64,000 bases of DNA from Mucilaginibacter sp. UR6-11 (lineage in GTDB: Bacteria > Bacteroidota > Bacteroidia > Sphingobacteriales > Sphingobacteriaceae), in the NCBI RefSeq assembly GCF_020880695.1, contig NZ_JAJIWO010000008.1:124001-188000 (forward strand), written 5' to 3'. Below, one piece after another: positions 53,350-62,188 of this stretch. The first letter of the stretch is position 1. Every line of letters starts with the position of its first letter. The notes below the pieces were generated by a model. It had not been told where the DNA came from, did not search any database, and saw only the letters and a program-made list of their open reading frames with translations. A program made the position numbers and the translations under genes.

Positions 53350-55488
53350 GTGACTATTCAAACCAAAGAGATCAAAAGCTTCTTCTTCAGCCAGTATTTT
53401 TCTGACGGCTTGCGCATATCGTTAGGGATTTTGCTGCCGGCGCTGGTTTTGCAGCAATTTAATCAGTTTGAGCTGGGCATAACCCTCTCTTTAGGAGCGA
53501 TTTGCATATGCGTTATTGATAATCCGGGGCCGGTAGTACATAAAAGAAATGGCATGGCCGCGGGTAATTTATGCCTGTTTGTTGTAGCCGTTACCACCGG
53601 CTTTGCACGCTTAAACGTTTATACTTTAGGATTAGAAGTTACTGTATTTTCCTTCCTGTTCTCCATGTTTATTGTGTACGGCAATCGTGCGGCGTCAGTA
53701 GGCACAGCGGCATTGCTGATCATGATATTTATGATGGATAAAGAGATGAAACCCGCCGAAGTACTGGGTTACAGTGCAACTATTTTAGCAGGCGGTGTGT
53801 GGTACATGCTATTTAGCCTGGTATTTTTTGGCATACGCCCTTACCGCGCTGCGCAGCAGGCCCTGGGCGAGAACGTAGCCGACATTGTTAAATTTTTAAG
53901 GATCAAGGCTGATTTTTATCTTCCTGAAACAGATATCGACGACAATTATCATAAACTGGTATCGCAGCAGATCCACGTAAGCCAGCACCAGGACGCGGTT
54001 AGGGAACTGCTTTTTAGAAGCCGGGTAATGGTGCGCGAATCAACCAACGCCAGCCGCATACTGGTTTTGACGTTTGTTGACCTGGTGGACATGTTTGAGC
54101 AGATCATGGCTACCCACTATGATTATGCGCAGATCCGCGAAAAATTTAAGGACACCGGTATTTTAACAGAGATCGGCCAGGTTGTACACCTGATGGCTAA
54201 CGAGTTGGAGAATATCGGCTTCGCTATTTTATCAAATACCCGTTATAAGCACAAGGTTGATTTTAACCCGGTGCTTGAGCAGCTTAAAACAAAAATTGAC
54301 ACTATAGGCAATGCCAACGAAACCAGTAACCTGGTGCTTAAAAAGATCTTAATTAACCTGCGCGATCTCAATAAAGAGATCGAGAATATTTTCAACTATT
54401 ATAATTCAAGCTCGTCAAAAATATTAATAGAGAATAACAACGATGTGGAGTACTCTAAATTTGTGACGCACCAGGATTACGAGCCGCATGTTTTCTTTGA
54501 TAATTTTTCGCTGGACTCGGCTGCGTTTAAACATGCATTCCGGGTGTCTTTAGTTTGCCTGGTAGGTTTTACCGTTGCAAAGGCGTTCGCGCTGGGCCAC
54601 CACAGCTATTGGGTGCTGTTAACCATTATAGTGATACTTAAGCCGGGCTTCAGCTTGTCCAAACAACGCAATTATCAGCGTTTAACCGGCACCATCGGCG
54701 GCGGCGTTATTGGTATACTCATATTAATGTTTATACCCAATACCGACGTACAGTTTACCCTGATGCTGGTATTTATGCTGGGGGCCTATAGCTTCCAGCG
54801 GTTAAATTATGTGGTAAGTGTTGTTTTTATGACACCCTATGTACTCATCCTGTTTAAATTTTTAGGAATAGGCCATTTGGACATTGTAGAAGAACGCGTG
54901 ATAGACACGGTAATTGGTTCTACCATAGCGTTTATTGCCAGTTACCTGATCTTCCCGACGTGGGAGTTTGAGCAGATAAAAACAAGCCTGGCCGAAGTAA
55001 TTTACAGCAACGTTAATTACCTGGTGAAAATAGCCCAAACCATAACCGGCAAAACGGTTACCACTACTGATTACAAACTGGCAAGAAAAGATGTGTATGT
55101 AAAATCAGCCAACTTATCTGCCGCTTTTGAGCGGATGACATCCGAGCCTAAAAGCAAGCAACGCAACATTAAAGATATCCATAAATTTGTGGTGCTTAAT
55201 CATATCCTGTCCTCATATACCGCTACGGTAGCTTCTGAAATAACGGTGAAAGGCATGCACAAAGCCACGCCCGACATTTTAAAACTGCTTAAGAAAAGCA
55301 TTGCCGTACTTAATGAGACCAGCAAGAAACTTGGCGGCGATCGGTTAGAATTTACCGGCGAAAAAGCCGAACCAGCGGAAGAGCAGCCGGCACCCACCGT
55401 AACCGATAACCTGCTTAAAGAGCAGCTGGATTTTATTAGTAAGATCAGCAATGATATTGCTAAGATTGCGGATGATATTGCGAAATGA
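53350..55488 (+). CDS. FUSC-family (YccS/aromatic-acid exporter-like) membrane protein
   Basis: A 712-residue protein with two clusters of membrane helices (about 15-170 and 395-540), each beginning with a FUSC-type hairpin (SLGILLPALVLQQFNQFELG; LTIIVILKPGFSLSKQRNYQ), separated and followed by cytoplasmic helical domains. Start is GTG 53350; I see no better ATG upstream. The related YccS and AaeB export aromatic acids or unknown substrates. The C-terminal tail (EEQPAPTVTDNLLKEQ) is coiled. Confidence 0.88.
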   Translation: MTIQTKEIKSFFFSQYFSDGLRISLGILLPALVLQQFNQFELGITLSLGAICICVIDNPGPVVHKRNGMAAGNLCLFVVAVTTGFARLNVYTLGLEVTVFSFLFSMFIVYGNRAASVGTAALLIMIFMMDKEMKPAEVLGYSATILAGGVWYMLFSLVFFGIRPYRAAQQALGENVADIVKFLRIKADFYLPETDIDDNYHKLVSQQIHVSQHQDAVRELLFRSRVMVRESTNASRILVLTFVDLVDMFEQIMATHYDYAQIREKFKDTGILTEIGQVVHLMANELENIGFAILSNTRYKHKVDFNPVLEQLKTKIDTIGNANETSNLVLKKILINLRDLNKEIENIFNYYNSSSSKILIENNNDVEYSKFVTHQDYEPHVFFDNFSLDSAAFKHAFRVSLVCLVGFTVAKAFALGHHSYWVLLTIIVILKPGFSLSKQRNYQRLTGTIGGGVIGILILMFIPNTDVQFTLMLVFMLGAYSFQRLNYVVSVVFMTPYVLILFKFLGIGHLDIVEERVIDTVIGSTIAFIASYLIFPTWEFEQIKTSLAEVIYSNVNYLVKIAQTITGKTVTTTDYKLARKDVYVKSANLSAAFERMTSEPKSKQRNIKDIHKFVVLNHILSSYTATVASEITVKGMHKATPDILKLLKKSIAVLNETSKKLGGDRLEFTGEKAEPAEEQPAPTVTDNLLKEQLDFISKISNDIAKIADDIAK

Positions 55489-55519
55489 CACCTTCCGGAT
55501 GGTTAGTGGTTTTCTTAAC

Positions 55520-56869
55520 CTACAACAACTCCGTAGCCAAATTAGCCAGCTCACTCCGCTCCCCTTTTTGCAGGGTGATGTGCGCGTAAAGCGGGTGTCC
55601 TTTTGCCCGGTCAATCAGGTAAGATAAGCCATTACTTTCCGCATCCAGGTAGGGGGTGTCTATCTGGTAAATATCGCCGGTGAAAACAAACTTGCTGTTT
55701 TCTCCTGCGCGGGATATGATGGTTTTTATCTCGTGCGGCGTCAAGTTTTGCGCCTCATCTACAATAAAGAATATTTTACTCAGCGTACGCCCGCGGATAA
55801 ACGCCAGCGGCGCGATAGAGATCTTGTCGTTGGTGACCAGCTCATCCAGTTTGGCCTGCATTTTTTCATCGTCGGCAAACTGATCTTTAATAAATTTCAG
55901 GTTATCCCAGATAGGCGCCATATAGGGGTCTATTTTTGATTTTATATCGCCCGGCAAAAACCCAATGTCTTTATTGCTCAATGGCACTATAGGGCGGGTA
56001 ATATAGATCTGGCGATAGTATTTACGCTGCTCTAAAGCACCGGCCAGCGCCAGCAGCGTTTTGCCTGTACCGGCATTACCCTGTATGGTTACCAGCTTAA
56101 TATCCGGGTTTAACAACGCGTGGATAGCAAAGGCCTGCTCCTGATTTTTAGGATGGATATTGAATATGGGCTGCCCGGTCACTCTTTCAAGCACGCCGGT
56201 TTGGCTATTATAAAATGCTGAAGCGGTGCTCTTTTTACCCTCGAGTATATAAAAATGATTGCGGGTGTTGGCGTTTAATTCAACCTCACCGGCAGGCAGC
56301 GTACCGTGCTTATCCAACCAGGAAATTTGCTTGTCGGTTACATTTACAATTGTTTTACCGCTATATAACTCGTCCAGGTTTTTAACCTTGCCGGTTTCAT
56401 AATCCTCGGCATGCAGGCTCAGTGATTTAGCCTTTAACCGCAGGCAGATATCTTTCGATACCAATACTATCTTTTTATCCGGGTTCTCTTCCTGTAAACC
56501 TAAAGCCGCGTTTAATATGCGGTGATCTACCTTGTCTGATCCAAAAATAGCTTCGGCATCAACACCGGTGGTTTTGGTGTCCATTACAACTTTAAAGCTG
56601 CCTTTATCTTTACCGTTTAACGGGTGCCACTTGTTTACCAGTTTTTTGCGGGACAGGTCGTCTATTAAACGGATAAAGCTGCGGGCCTCAAAGTTGCGGG
56701 TATCGTTACCGCTTTTCATGTTATCCAGCTCCTCCAATACCTGTATCGGTATCGCGACGTCATGTTCCTGGAAATTCTCAAAAGCGTTATGATCATACAA
56801 GATCACCGAGGTATCTAAAACAAATATCTTTTTTCTCCCGTTCGGCTTACCTTTATCGTCCTTTTGCAT
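55520..56869 (-). CDS. PhoH-family ATPase with N-terminal PIN domain
   Basis: A 449-residue protein: PIN-like nuclease domain at about 12-140 (FVLDTSVILYDHNAFENF, with acidic active-site residues) and PhoH ATPase domain after about 240 with Walker A GNAGTGKT (264-271) and Walker B FIVDEAQNL. This PIN-PhoH architecture ('YlaK/PhoH2' type) is linked to RNA unwinding and cleavage. It is leftward; the next gene on that strand is 1.47 kb away, across two repeated modules. Confidence 0.93.
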   Translation of the reverse strand: MQKDDKGKPNGRKKIFVLDTSVILYDHNAFENFQEHDVAIPIQVLEELDNMKSGNDTRNFEARSFIRLIDDLSRKKLVNKWHPLNGKDKGSFKVVMDTKTTGVDAEAIFGSDKVDHRILNAALGLQEENPDKKIVLVSKDICLRLKAKSLSLHAEDYETGKVKNLDELYSGKTIVNVTDKQISWLDKHGTLPAGEVELNANTRNHFYILEGKKSTASAFYNSQTGVLERVTGQPIFNIHPKNQEQAFAIHALLNPDIKLVTIQGNAGTGKTLLALAGALEQRKYYRQIYITRPIVPLSNKDIGFLPGDIKSKIDPYMAPIWDNLKFIKDQFADDEKMQAKLDELVTNDKISIAPLAFIRGRTLSKIFFIVDEAQNLTPHEIKTIISRAGENSKFVFTGDIYQIDTPYLDAESNGLSYLIDRAKGHPLYAHITLQKGERSELANLATELL

Positions 56870-56960
56870 AAGACGCTAAATTAACTATTAAAGATTAAAG
56901 ATTGAAGAGTAGTGCCGGATAATTACCTTACCTGGCAGGAGCCTGCCGGGATATAAAACA

Positions 56961-56998
56961 AAAACGGGAGCCGCCTCTTTCGATTTGTCTCCCGTTTT
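56961..56998 (-). terminator. Terminator-like hairpin of module copy 1
   Basis: AAAACGGGAG / CTCCCGTTTT (10 bp perfect) with an 18 nt loop; on the minus strand a TTTTTGTTTT tract follows. Confidence 0.8.
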
Positions 56999-57372
56999 CT
57001 CCTTATGACTAACCGTAGTTCTTCATAAAGCATCAAGCTTTCTGTAAGTCAACCGACTTGTTCTGGCCCTTGTGCCCTTGCGGGTTGGGTTGCTTCAAAG
57101 TCATTATTTCGGCTGCAAATCTCCGTAAAAATTTACAGCGTCTCTTAATACCCTATCGTAGTTAACACTGCGTTTCCGTCGCTTGCGCAGTTTCTGTTTA
57201 GTGTAACTCAGGCAGTCCCGTGATCTTTAGCGCTTCCGAAGATTTGCCCGATTCACTTTCTGTTATTCCTGTAAGGCTGTCAAAGTACGTCGTTCCTGAT
57301 GATTTCAATATCGGGACATCAGCCTGATCTGCAAAATATTTTTTATTGTTTTTATTAACGGGTTGCTAACAG
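56961..57372 (-). repeat. Duplicated module, copy 1
   Basis: Related to 57781-58193 over its length (about 70-80% identical, with indels). Read leftward: degenerate start (ATTAACGGGTTGCTAAC end), then a CCCGATATTG segment, promoter-like TTG-N18-TACTTTG (57308-57281), a GAATCGGGCAAATC segment and a terminator (AAAACGGGAG / CTCCCGTTTT) at 56961-56998. A 23-codon frame starting MTLKQPNPQG is present but not matched in copy 2. Frames are interrupted in this copy, so it is either a non-coding RNA or a decayed gene set. Confidence 0.65.
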
Positions 57373-57782
57373 CAAAAGCAAGCTATTCAACATCCCGAAA
57401 ATTTAATAACACTTCATTGTCAGCCCATTACCTAAGTTACCAAAACGGTTGTTAACAATTTGTTTATTAACAACAATTATAAAAATTGAGGTTTTTGCAG
57501 AGATTAAAAACGCGTAAAAATTGAATTGATGAAGTTTTATTTAAAAAAACAAGCCCGCTAAACGCCGCGCTATTTCTAACCGGCGGTTTATAAAACCAGC
57601 CGGCCACCGGTTATTTGCCTGCATAGATTTCTCACATCGTCCAAAGATGGCCAATCAATAAAACCGAAACTGAGAGATATGTTAATGATTAATGGGGAGC
57701 CTGGCTTGCAAGAGGCTGAAAGATCCTGGACAACTCTACAAACGGTATGTTGACAGGTTTGGCCAAAATCCGCATAAAACGA

Positions 57783-57819
57783 AAACGGGAGCCGCGTCTT
57801 TCGATTTGATCTCCCGTTT
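57783..57819 (-). terminator. Terminator-like hairpin of module copy 2
   Basis: AAACGGGAG / CTCCCGTTT (9 bp), followed on the minus strand by TTTTCGTTTT. The same position and sequence context as in copy 1. Confidence 0.75.
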
Positions 57820-57857
57820 CCAACTCTATTGCTTACCGTAGTATGCAATAAAGCATC

Positions 57858-57990
57858 AAGTTTTGTGTATGATGACCGACCTGCCCTCTCCTTCCTCCTC
57901 GCGGATTCCGGTTACTTCAAAGTCATTATGTTCTGCTGTTTCTTTCCGTAAAAACAAACAGTTTCTTATAATACCCCGCTTAATTATCAT
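57858..57990 (-). CDS. Possible small protein in module copy 2
   Basis: A 44-codon frame (MIIKRGIIRNCLFLRKETAE, then HNDFEVTGIREEEGEGRSVI and HKT) starts with an ATG whose last bases overlap the stop of the preceding small frame. No signal or domain is seen. The frame is broken in copy 1, so the case for coding is weak and rests on overlap and intactness alone. Confidence 0.25.
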
Positions 57991-58176
57991 TGTGTTTCCG
58001 TTGCTTGCGCCGTTTCTGTTTCGTGTAATTCAGGCTTTCCCTTGATCTTTAGCTCCTCCGAGGATTTGCCCGATTCAATTTCTGTTATTCCTGTGAGGCT
58101 GTCAAAGTACGTCGTTCTTGATGATTTCAATATCGGGACAGAGGCAACTTTTCACAAATATTTTTTTTGTTTTTTA

Positions 58177-58305
58177 TTAACGGGTTACTAACAATAAAAT
58201 AGCAGTTGCCAACATATTTAATGCTATAAATATCAGCAGCTTATAACAATTACTCTTTAGGTTATCAACATTTTGTTTATTCACACTTTGGTTGATTTTT
58301 GTCAT
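58177..58305 (-). CDS. Small membrane peptide upstream of module copy 2
   Basis: A 42-residue frame (MTKINQSVNKQNVDNLKSNC, then YKLLIFIALNMLATAILLLV and TR) preceded by TAAGGAGAAATAAAA, an unusually strong ribosome-binding site for this phylum. One membrane helix covers residues 23-40. Module copy 1 has a related but broken version (VNKQIVNN..., then stop, then MLNSLLLLLATR). It lies 35 bp after the TIGR03915 stop on the same strand and might be part of that transcript. Function unknown. Confidence 0.5.
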   Translation of the reverse strand: MTKINQSVNKQNVDNLKSNCYKLLIFIALNMLATAILLLVTR

Positions 58306-58340
58306 TTTTATTTCTCCTTAAAAGCGTAAAACCAGCTTCT

Positions 58341-59099
58341 CTAAATTTTTTCTGTTAAATGTTTCCAGTATCGCTTCGGGATATGGCGGACATGCAGCCG
58401 CGTATTTTTGCGCGCAGGTATATTTACACTGTGGAAATAGTTCTTCCACAGGTGCTGATAAATGCTTTCGTCCTCGGTATACACTGAAATTATTTCGCCG
58501 GGATTGCCGACTGCCGAAAAATCGAGCGTAATGAACTGCGTGTCGTGCATATCATAATAAATGCCATAGCTACGTTTCAGGTCGTAGATCATCCATTTCT
58601 GGTCGGTATACCTGTTCCTGAAATGCCTGATCAATAATGGCAGCACATTAAAATCAGGCTCAACAGCTGCGTAATAAATTCCGTCCTTTAATTTTTTGAA
58701 CCGTACAAAAGCTTCCATCCTGTGCTTTTCCCGGCGCATCATGCGGATAATTTCAGAGATCCGCATCACAAAACGGTTGCCGTAATCATCCTCAATATTT
58801 TGCGTGCTGTCAAACACATACCTTATATAGCCCACCAGGTTATTTTCTTCATTTTCCATTTCGGCCATATGCGCTATGTACAAACGCTGGACACCGCCGG
58901 GTGATAGCTTTTGCCGCAACCCTTTTAATACGCGCCCGGCATAAGCTTCGTTGGTAACAACCGTCAGCGTTTCTTCAAACATAGCGCCGGCAACCAGCCC
59001 ACCCTTTTGCAATTTTACCTGGGTAAGTTTACGATCATAAATTTCAAATATGGCGGTGAGCATCCCCTCGAAGGTGCCATCATAAAACAAAGTTGTCAT
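58341..59099 (-). CDS. TIGR03915-family putative DNA metabolism/repair protein
   Basis: A 252-residue protein recognisable by its start (TTLFYDGTFEGMLTAIFEIY) and the later LIRHFRNRYTDQKWMIYDLK and YGIYYD. The family (also DUF4130) is almost always next to a TIGR03916 radical-SAM protein, as here, where it starts directly after that gene's stop codon. The molecular function is not known; a role in processing modified or damaged DNA is inferred from the partner. Confidence 0.92.
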   Translation of the reverse strand: MTTLFYDGTFEGMLTAIFEIYDRKLTQVKLQKGGLVAGAMFEETLTVVTNEAYAGRVLKGLRQKLSPGGVQRLYIAHMAEMENEENNLVGYIRYVFDSTQNIEDDYGNRFVMRISEIIRMMRREKHRMEAFVRFKKLKDGIYYAAVEPDFNVLPLLIRHFRNRYTDQKWMIYDLKRSYGIYYDMHDTQFITLDFSAVGNPGEIISVYTEDESIYQHLWKNYFHSVNIPARKNTRLHVRHIPKRYWKHLTEKI

Positions 59100-60356
59100 T
59101 TAAAAAAGGTTAAGCTGATTGGGTTTGTTTTTGATGTATTTGCTTTGCGATTCGGCCAGTATAAACTGTTTAATATTAAAGCCCGTCAAATCGCGCCGCT
59201 CAAATGCATTGCTGTTACAGGTAATAAAGTACCGGGCACGGTTAACAGCCACGCCTATCTTTTTTAATTGCTCCCAGTTAAGTTTACCAAACTTGCGCGC
59301 GCTCACAATTTTTTGGGCGGATAATAGGCCCACTCCCGGCACACGTAAGATCAGTTGCAGGTCAGCTTTGTTGATGTCAACAGGAAAAGCCTGCATATTA
59401 CGTATGGCCCAGCCCAGTTTTGGGTCAATATCCAGATCAAGCAAAGGTTGTTGATTGCTTACGATCTCGTTTACGTTAAAGCCATAGAAACGCATAAGCC
59501 AGTCGGCCTGATATAATCGGTTCTCGCGCACCATGGGTACGCTGGTATTTAAAGCCGGCAGACGCTTATCCACCAGCACGGGCACATAGCCCGAGTAGTA
59601 AACACGTTTTAAATTAAAGTTCTTATAGAAATGGTTGGCCGACTGCAGCACCTGCTGATCGGTCTCGGGCGTGGCGCCTACAATTACCTGCGTGCTTTGC
59701 CCCGCCGGGGCAAAAATGGGGGCCTTTTTAAACAGCTTCTTCTCGTCCTTACGTAAAATAATTTCATCTTTTAAAAACTGCATCGGATCGATCATGTCCT
59801 GCCTGTTTTTATCGGGTGCCAGTAACTTCAATCCTTCTTCAGTAGGAATTTCGAGGTTTATGCTTAGCCTGTCCGCATATAACCCGGCTTCGCGCATCAA
59901 TTCATCGCTGGCCCCGGGGATGGACTTTAAATGAATATAGCCGTTAAACTTATGTTCGGTACGCAATTTTTTGGCTACGCGCACCAGGCGTTCCATTGTA
60001 TAATCAGCATCTTTAAAAATACCGGAACTTAAAAACAGCCCTTCAATATAATTGCGCCGGTAAAAGTTAATAGTGAGGTCAACAACCTCTTGCACAGTGA
60101 AAGCCGCCCGTTTTATATCGTTGTTTTTACGTGATACACAATAAGCACAGTCAAAAATGCAGTGATTAGTCAACAGTATTTTAAGCAGGGATACGCAACG
60201 CCCGTCTTCGGTATAACTATGGCAAATGCCGTTACTGGCATTCCCTAAACCCTTATTTTCGTTTTTTCGCTTACTGCCGCTTGATGAGCATGACACATCA
60301 TACTTGGCGGCGTCGGCCAAAATATTTAACTTCTCTGTTATCCGTTCTGCATTCAT
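59100..60356 (-). CDS. TIGR03916-family radical-SAM putative DNA modification/repair protein
   Basis: A 418-residue protein with the radical-SAM cluster motif HCIFDCAYCVSR (Cys66, Cys70, Cys73), and a C-terminal helix-hairpin-helix (LRVPGVGLLSAQKIVSARKF) typical of DNA binding. More cysteines lie before the motif (23, 45, 54) and may bind another cluster. It ends with KYIKNKPNQLNLF, a tail resembling a PIP-like or clamp-binding motif (QLNLF), which fits DNA repair. It heads a two-gene operon with TIGR03915. Confidence 0.93.
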   Translation of the reverse strand: MNAERITEKLNILADAAKYDVSCSSSGSKRKNENKGLGNASNGICHSYTEDGRCVSLLKILLTNHCIFDCAYCVSRKNNDIKRAAFTVQEVVDLTINFYRRNYIEGLFLSSGIFKDADYTMERLVRVAKKLRTEHKFNGYIHLKSIPGASDELMREAGLYADRLSINLEIPTEEGLKLLAPDKNRQDMIDPMQFLKDEIILRKDEKKLFKKAPIFAPAGQSTQVIVGATPETDQQVLQSANHFYKNFNLKRVYYSGYVPVLVDKRLPALNTSVPMVRENRLYQADWLMRFYGFNVNEIVSNQQPLLDLDIDPKLGWAIRNMQAFPVDINKADLQLILRVPGVGLLSAQKIVSARKFGKLNWEQLKKIGVAVNRARYFITCNSNAFERRDLTGFNIKQFILAESQSKYIKNKPNQLNLF

Positions 60357-60489
60357 ATCAATGCTAAATTACTAATAATTTTAGCATTTTGTTTTCAAAA
60401 CATGAATTTTTCGCATTCTTAAAAGCACTAGGGCGTCAATACATCCGGAAGGCATTAAAACATTATCAAAAGCTAAAGGTTACCTCCTT

Positions 60490-60903
60490 ATGGAAAAACT
60501 ATATACTGCCATTGTCACTGCCAAAGGCGGTCGCGACGGCCATATCAAATCATCAGATGGCGTTATAGATCTTGAATTAAAAGCGCCCAAAGCCATGGGT
60601 GGCCAGGATGGTTATGCCAATCCCGAATTGCTGTTTGCCGGGGCCTGGGGCGCCTGTTATTTAGGTGCACTGGGATCTGTCGGCAAAAGAGACGGTGTAG
60701 ATGTTAGCGGGGCTACCGTTGATGTTCATATCGGTTTTAACCAGGAAGGCCCGACCAGCTATGCACTATCAGCCGAGTTACACGTACATGTGCCCGGGAT
60801 AGCTGTAGCGCAGGCCCAAAAACTAGCCGATGCAGCACATAAAGGCTGCCCGTACTCAAAGGCTACCCGCGGCAACATTGAGGTAAAAGTTATTGCGGAG
60901 TAA
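60490..60903 (+). CDS. Organic hydroperoxide resistance protein (Ohr/OsmC family)
   Basis: A 137-residue protein with reactive cysteines at Cys56 (GAWGACYLGAL) and Cys120 (AHKGCPYSKATRGN), the Ohr pattern. It reduces organic hydroperoxides using lipoylated or thiol reductants. It is divergent from the radical-SAM gene, with 133 bp between them that should hold both promoters. No OhrR-type regulator is adjacent. Confidence 0.92.
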   Translation: MEKLYTAIVTAKGGRDGHIKSSDGVIDLELKAPKAMGGQDGYANPELLFAGAWGACYLGALGSVGKRDGVDVSGATVDVHIGFNQEGPTSYALSAELHVHVPGIAVAQAQKLADAAHKGCPYSKATRGNIEVKVIAE

Positions 60904-60980
60904 TATCGTAAGCGACACAAGTTTACGGTTCCGCTTACTTCCGTACAACCTATTAAATCAATCCTGCGTATATTTACTAT

Positions 60981-61859
60981 ATGGATGTTAAAGAAGTTGA
61001 GCGTTTAATAAAAATCAGCAGGGAGCGCCCTTTGATGCCGGAAACCTACATCCCCTGGCAACTGGAGCCTGGGCCCGAAGATGTCTTCCTGCCCGAAATT
61101 TTAACATCCCTGCAAGGGCTTGCTATTTATGAGAGCCTGACCCCTGCTCAAAAGCTGGAACTTGGCCGGCACGAATTGGTGCAGGTAATAGCATCGTACG
61201 CATGGGGCGAGTGCCTGTTTTGCGTGTTTATGACACAGCACCTGCTTACCCTGCCGCCCAACGATGTGGAGCACCAGTTTATAATCAGGGAGCTGATTGA
61301 AGAGTTTCGGCACCAGGAAATGTTTGCACAGGCCATTGCCAAAATAAATGGCAAGCCGATAAAGCAAAGCGGGCTGCATAAGTTTTTCGGTGAGTTCAGT
61401 AACAAATACCTGCCTGCCGACTACCTGTTTATGGGCAGCGTATCGGTTGAACTGGTTACTGATGTTTATGGCAATTATGCGCGTAAAGCGCCCAATATCT
61501 ACCCGGTACTAAAAAAGATGTTCGACCTGCATAATATTGAGGAGGGCCGGCATATCCTGTTTACCAAAGCATTATTGAAAACCTACTCGGCCAAAGCAGG
61601 GTATATTAAACGCACGTTGTATAGTTACGTTATCCTGTTCAATATCCTGTTTGTGCGTACCATGTACGTGAAGAAAGAAATATATGAACGTATTGGCCTT
61701 GAAAATCCGCAGCTGGTTTATAAACTGGCTTCAAAAAACTTCAAACAAAAATTTGCCGATACCTGCCTAAAAGACATCATTGAGTTTGTTGACAGCTGGA
61801 AAGGCTTTAATACGCTAACGCGATTCGCCTGGCGATGGATTTTAGCCGCGAAACTATAA
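60981..61859 (+). CDS. AurF-like diiron N-oxygenase family protein
   Basis: A 292-residue ferritin-like helical protein with a pattern of likely iron ligands: Glu77 (WGECLF), Glu107/108 and His111 (IEEFRHQEMF), Glu157 (VELVTD), His184, Glu187/188 and His191 (HNIEEGRHILF). AurF oxidises p-aminobenzoate to p-nitrobenzoate; homologs in genomes without a biosynthetic cluster have unknown substrates. No biosynthetic genes surround it. It follows the Ohr gene by 77 bp in the same direction. Confidence 0.82.
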   Translation: MDVKEVERLIKISRERPLMPETYIPWQLEPGPEDVFLPEILTSLQGLAIYESLTPAQKLELGRHELVQVIASYAWGECLFCVFMTQHLLTLPPNDVEHQFIIRELIEEFRHQEMFAQAIAKINGKPIKQSGLHKFFGEFSNKYLPADYLFMGSVSVELVTDVYGNYARKAPNIYPVLKKMFDLHNIEEGRHILFTKALLKTYSAKAGYIKRTLYSYVILFNILFVRTMYVKKEIYERIGLENPQLVYKLASKNFKQKFADTCLKDIIEFVDSWKGFNTLTRFAWRWILAAKL

Positions 61860-61873
61860 ACAGGTAAAATTGA

Positions 61874-62188
61874 TTATTCTGAAGCTTCTTCCCCTTTTTC
61901 GCCTAACTCCACGATATCACCTTTTTTAAACAAGATGGCTTGCAGCGTTTTTTGCCATACGGGTTTTTGGCGGAGTAAAAATTCCAGGTCCATACCAAAG
62001 TGCTTAAATTCTTCGTGCTGGGCATTTTGCATAATGGCTTTTGCCTGCGAATCTTTCTCGACCGAGATGCGCTGTTCATACCAATTGATGGCTTCGGCTT
62101 CCTCGCATAATGATACGATCATGCGGGCGAAGGTCCGGGTCTGGTCCGACAGTTCATTAACGGGTTCGTGGTATTGATCAAATGACAT
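61874..62188 (-). CDS. Encapsulated-ferritin-like (EncFtn) protein
   Basis: A 104-residue, two-helix protein with the EncFtn pattern: Glu30 (LCEEAEAINWYEQR), then Glu60 and His63 (AQHEEFKHF), spaced as in the ferroxidase centre of Rhodospirillum EncFtn. Two such subunits form the iron site. It normally fills an encapsulin shell, guided by a C-terminal tag. Here the protein ends GDIVELGEKGEEASE without a recognisable tag, and no encapsulin gene is in the window. It may use a shell encoded elsewhere or act without one. Tail-to-tail with the AurF-like gene, 14 bp apart. Confidence 0.75.
   Translation of the reverse strand: MSFDQYHEPVNELSDQTRTFARMIVSLCEEAEAINWYEQRISVEKDSQAKAIMQNAQHEEFKHFGMDLEFLLRQKPVWQKTLQAILFKKGDIVELGEKGEEASE

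Larger units (their letters stand above)
57781..58193 (-). repeat. Duplicated module, copy 2
   Basis: Read leftward: end of a small membrane-peptide gene, promoter-like motif (TTG then TACTTTG, 58109-58103), an open frame of about 47 codons (SSRTTYFDSLTGITEIESG... to PELHETETAQATETQ) ending at 57987, a second frame from ATG 57990 (44 codons, MIIKRGIIRNCLFLRKETAE...) that overlaps it as ATGA, and a terminator at 57783-57819. Several base differences from copy 1 fall at third codon positions of the first frame, which hints at past or present coding. Confidence 0.6.

Noticed and set aside
57588..57848. 86-codon leftward frame
   Set aside because: It crosses the terminator hairpin of module copy 2 and part of the spacer, without a ribosome site or domain.
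56961..58193. tmRNA, RNase P RNA or SRP RNA for the duplicated module
   Set aside because: No CCA end, tag frame, P4 helix motif or SRP tetraloop stem is visible.
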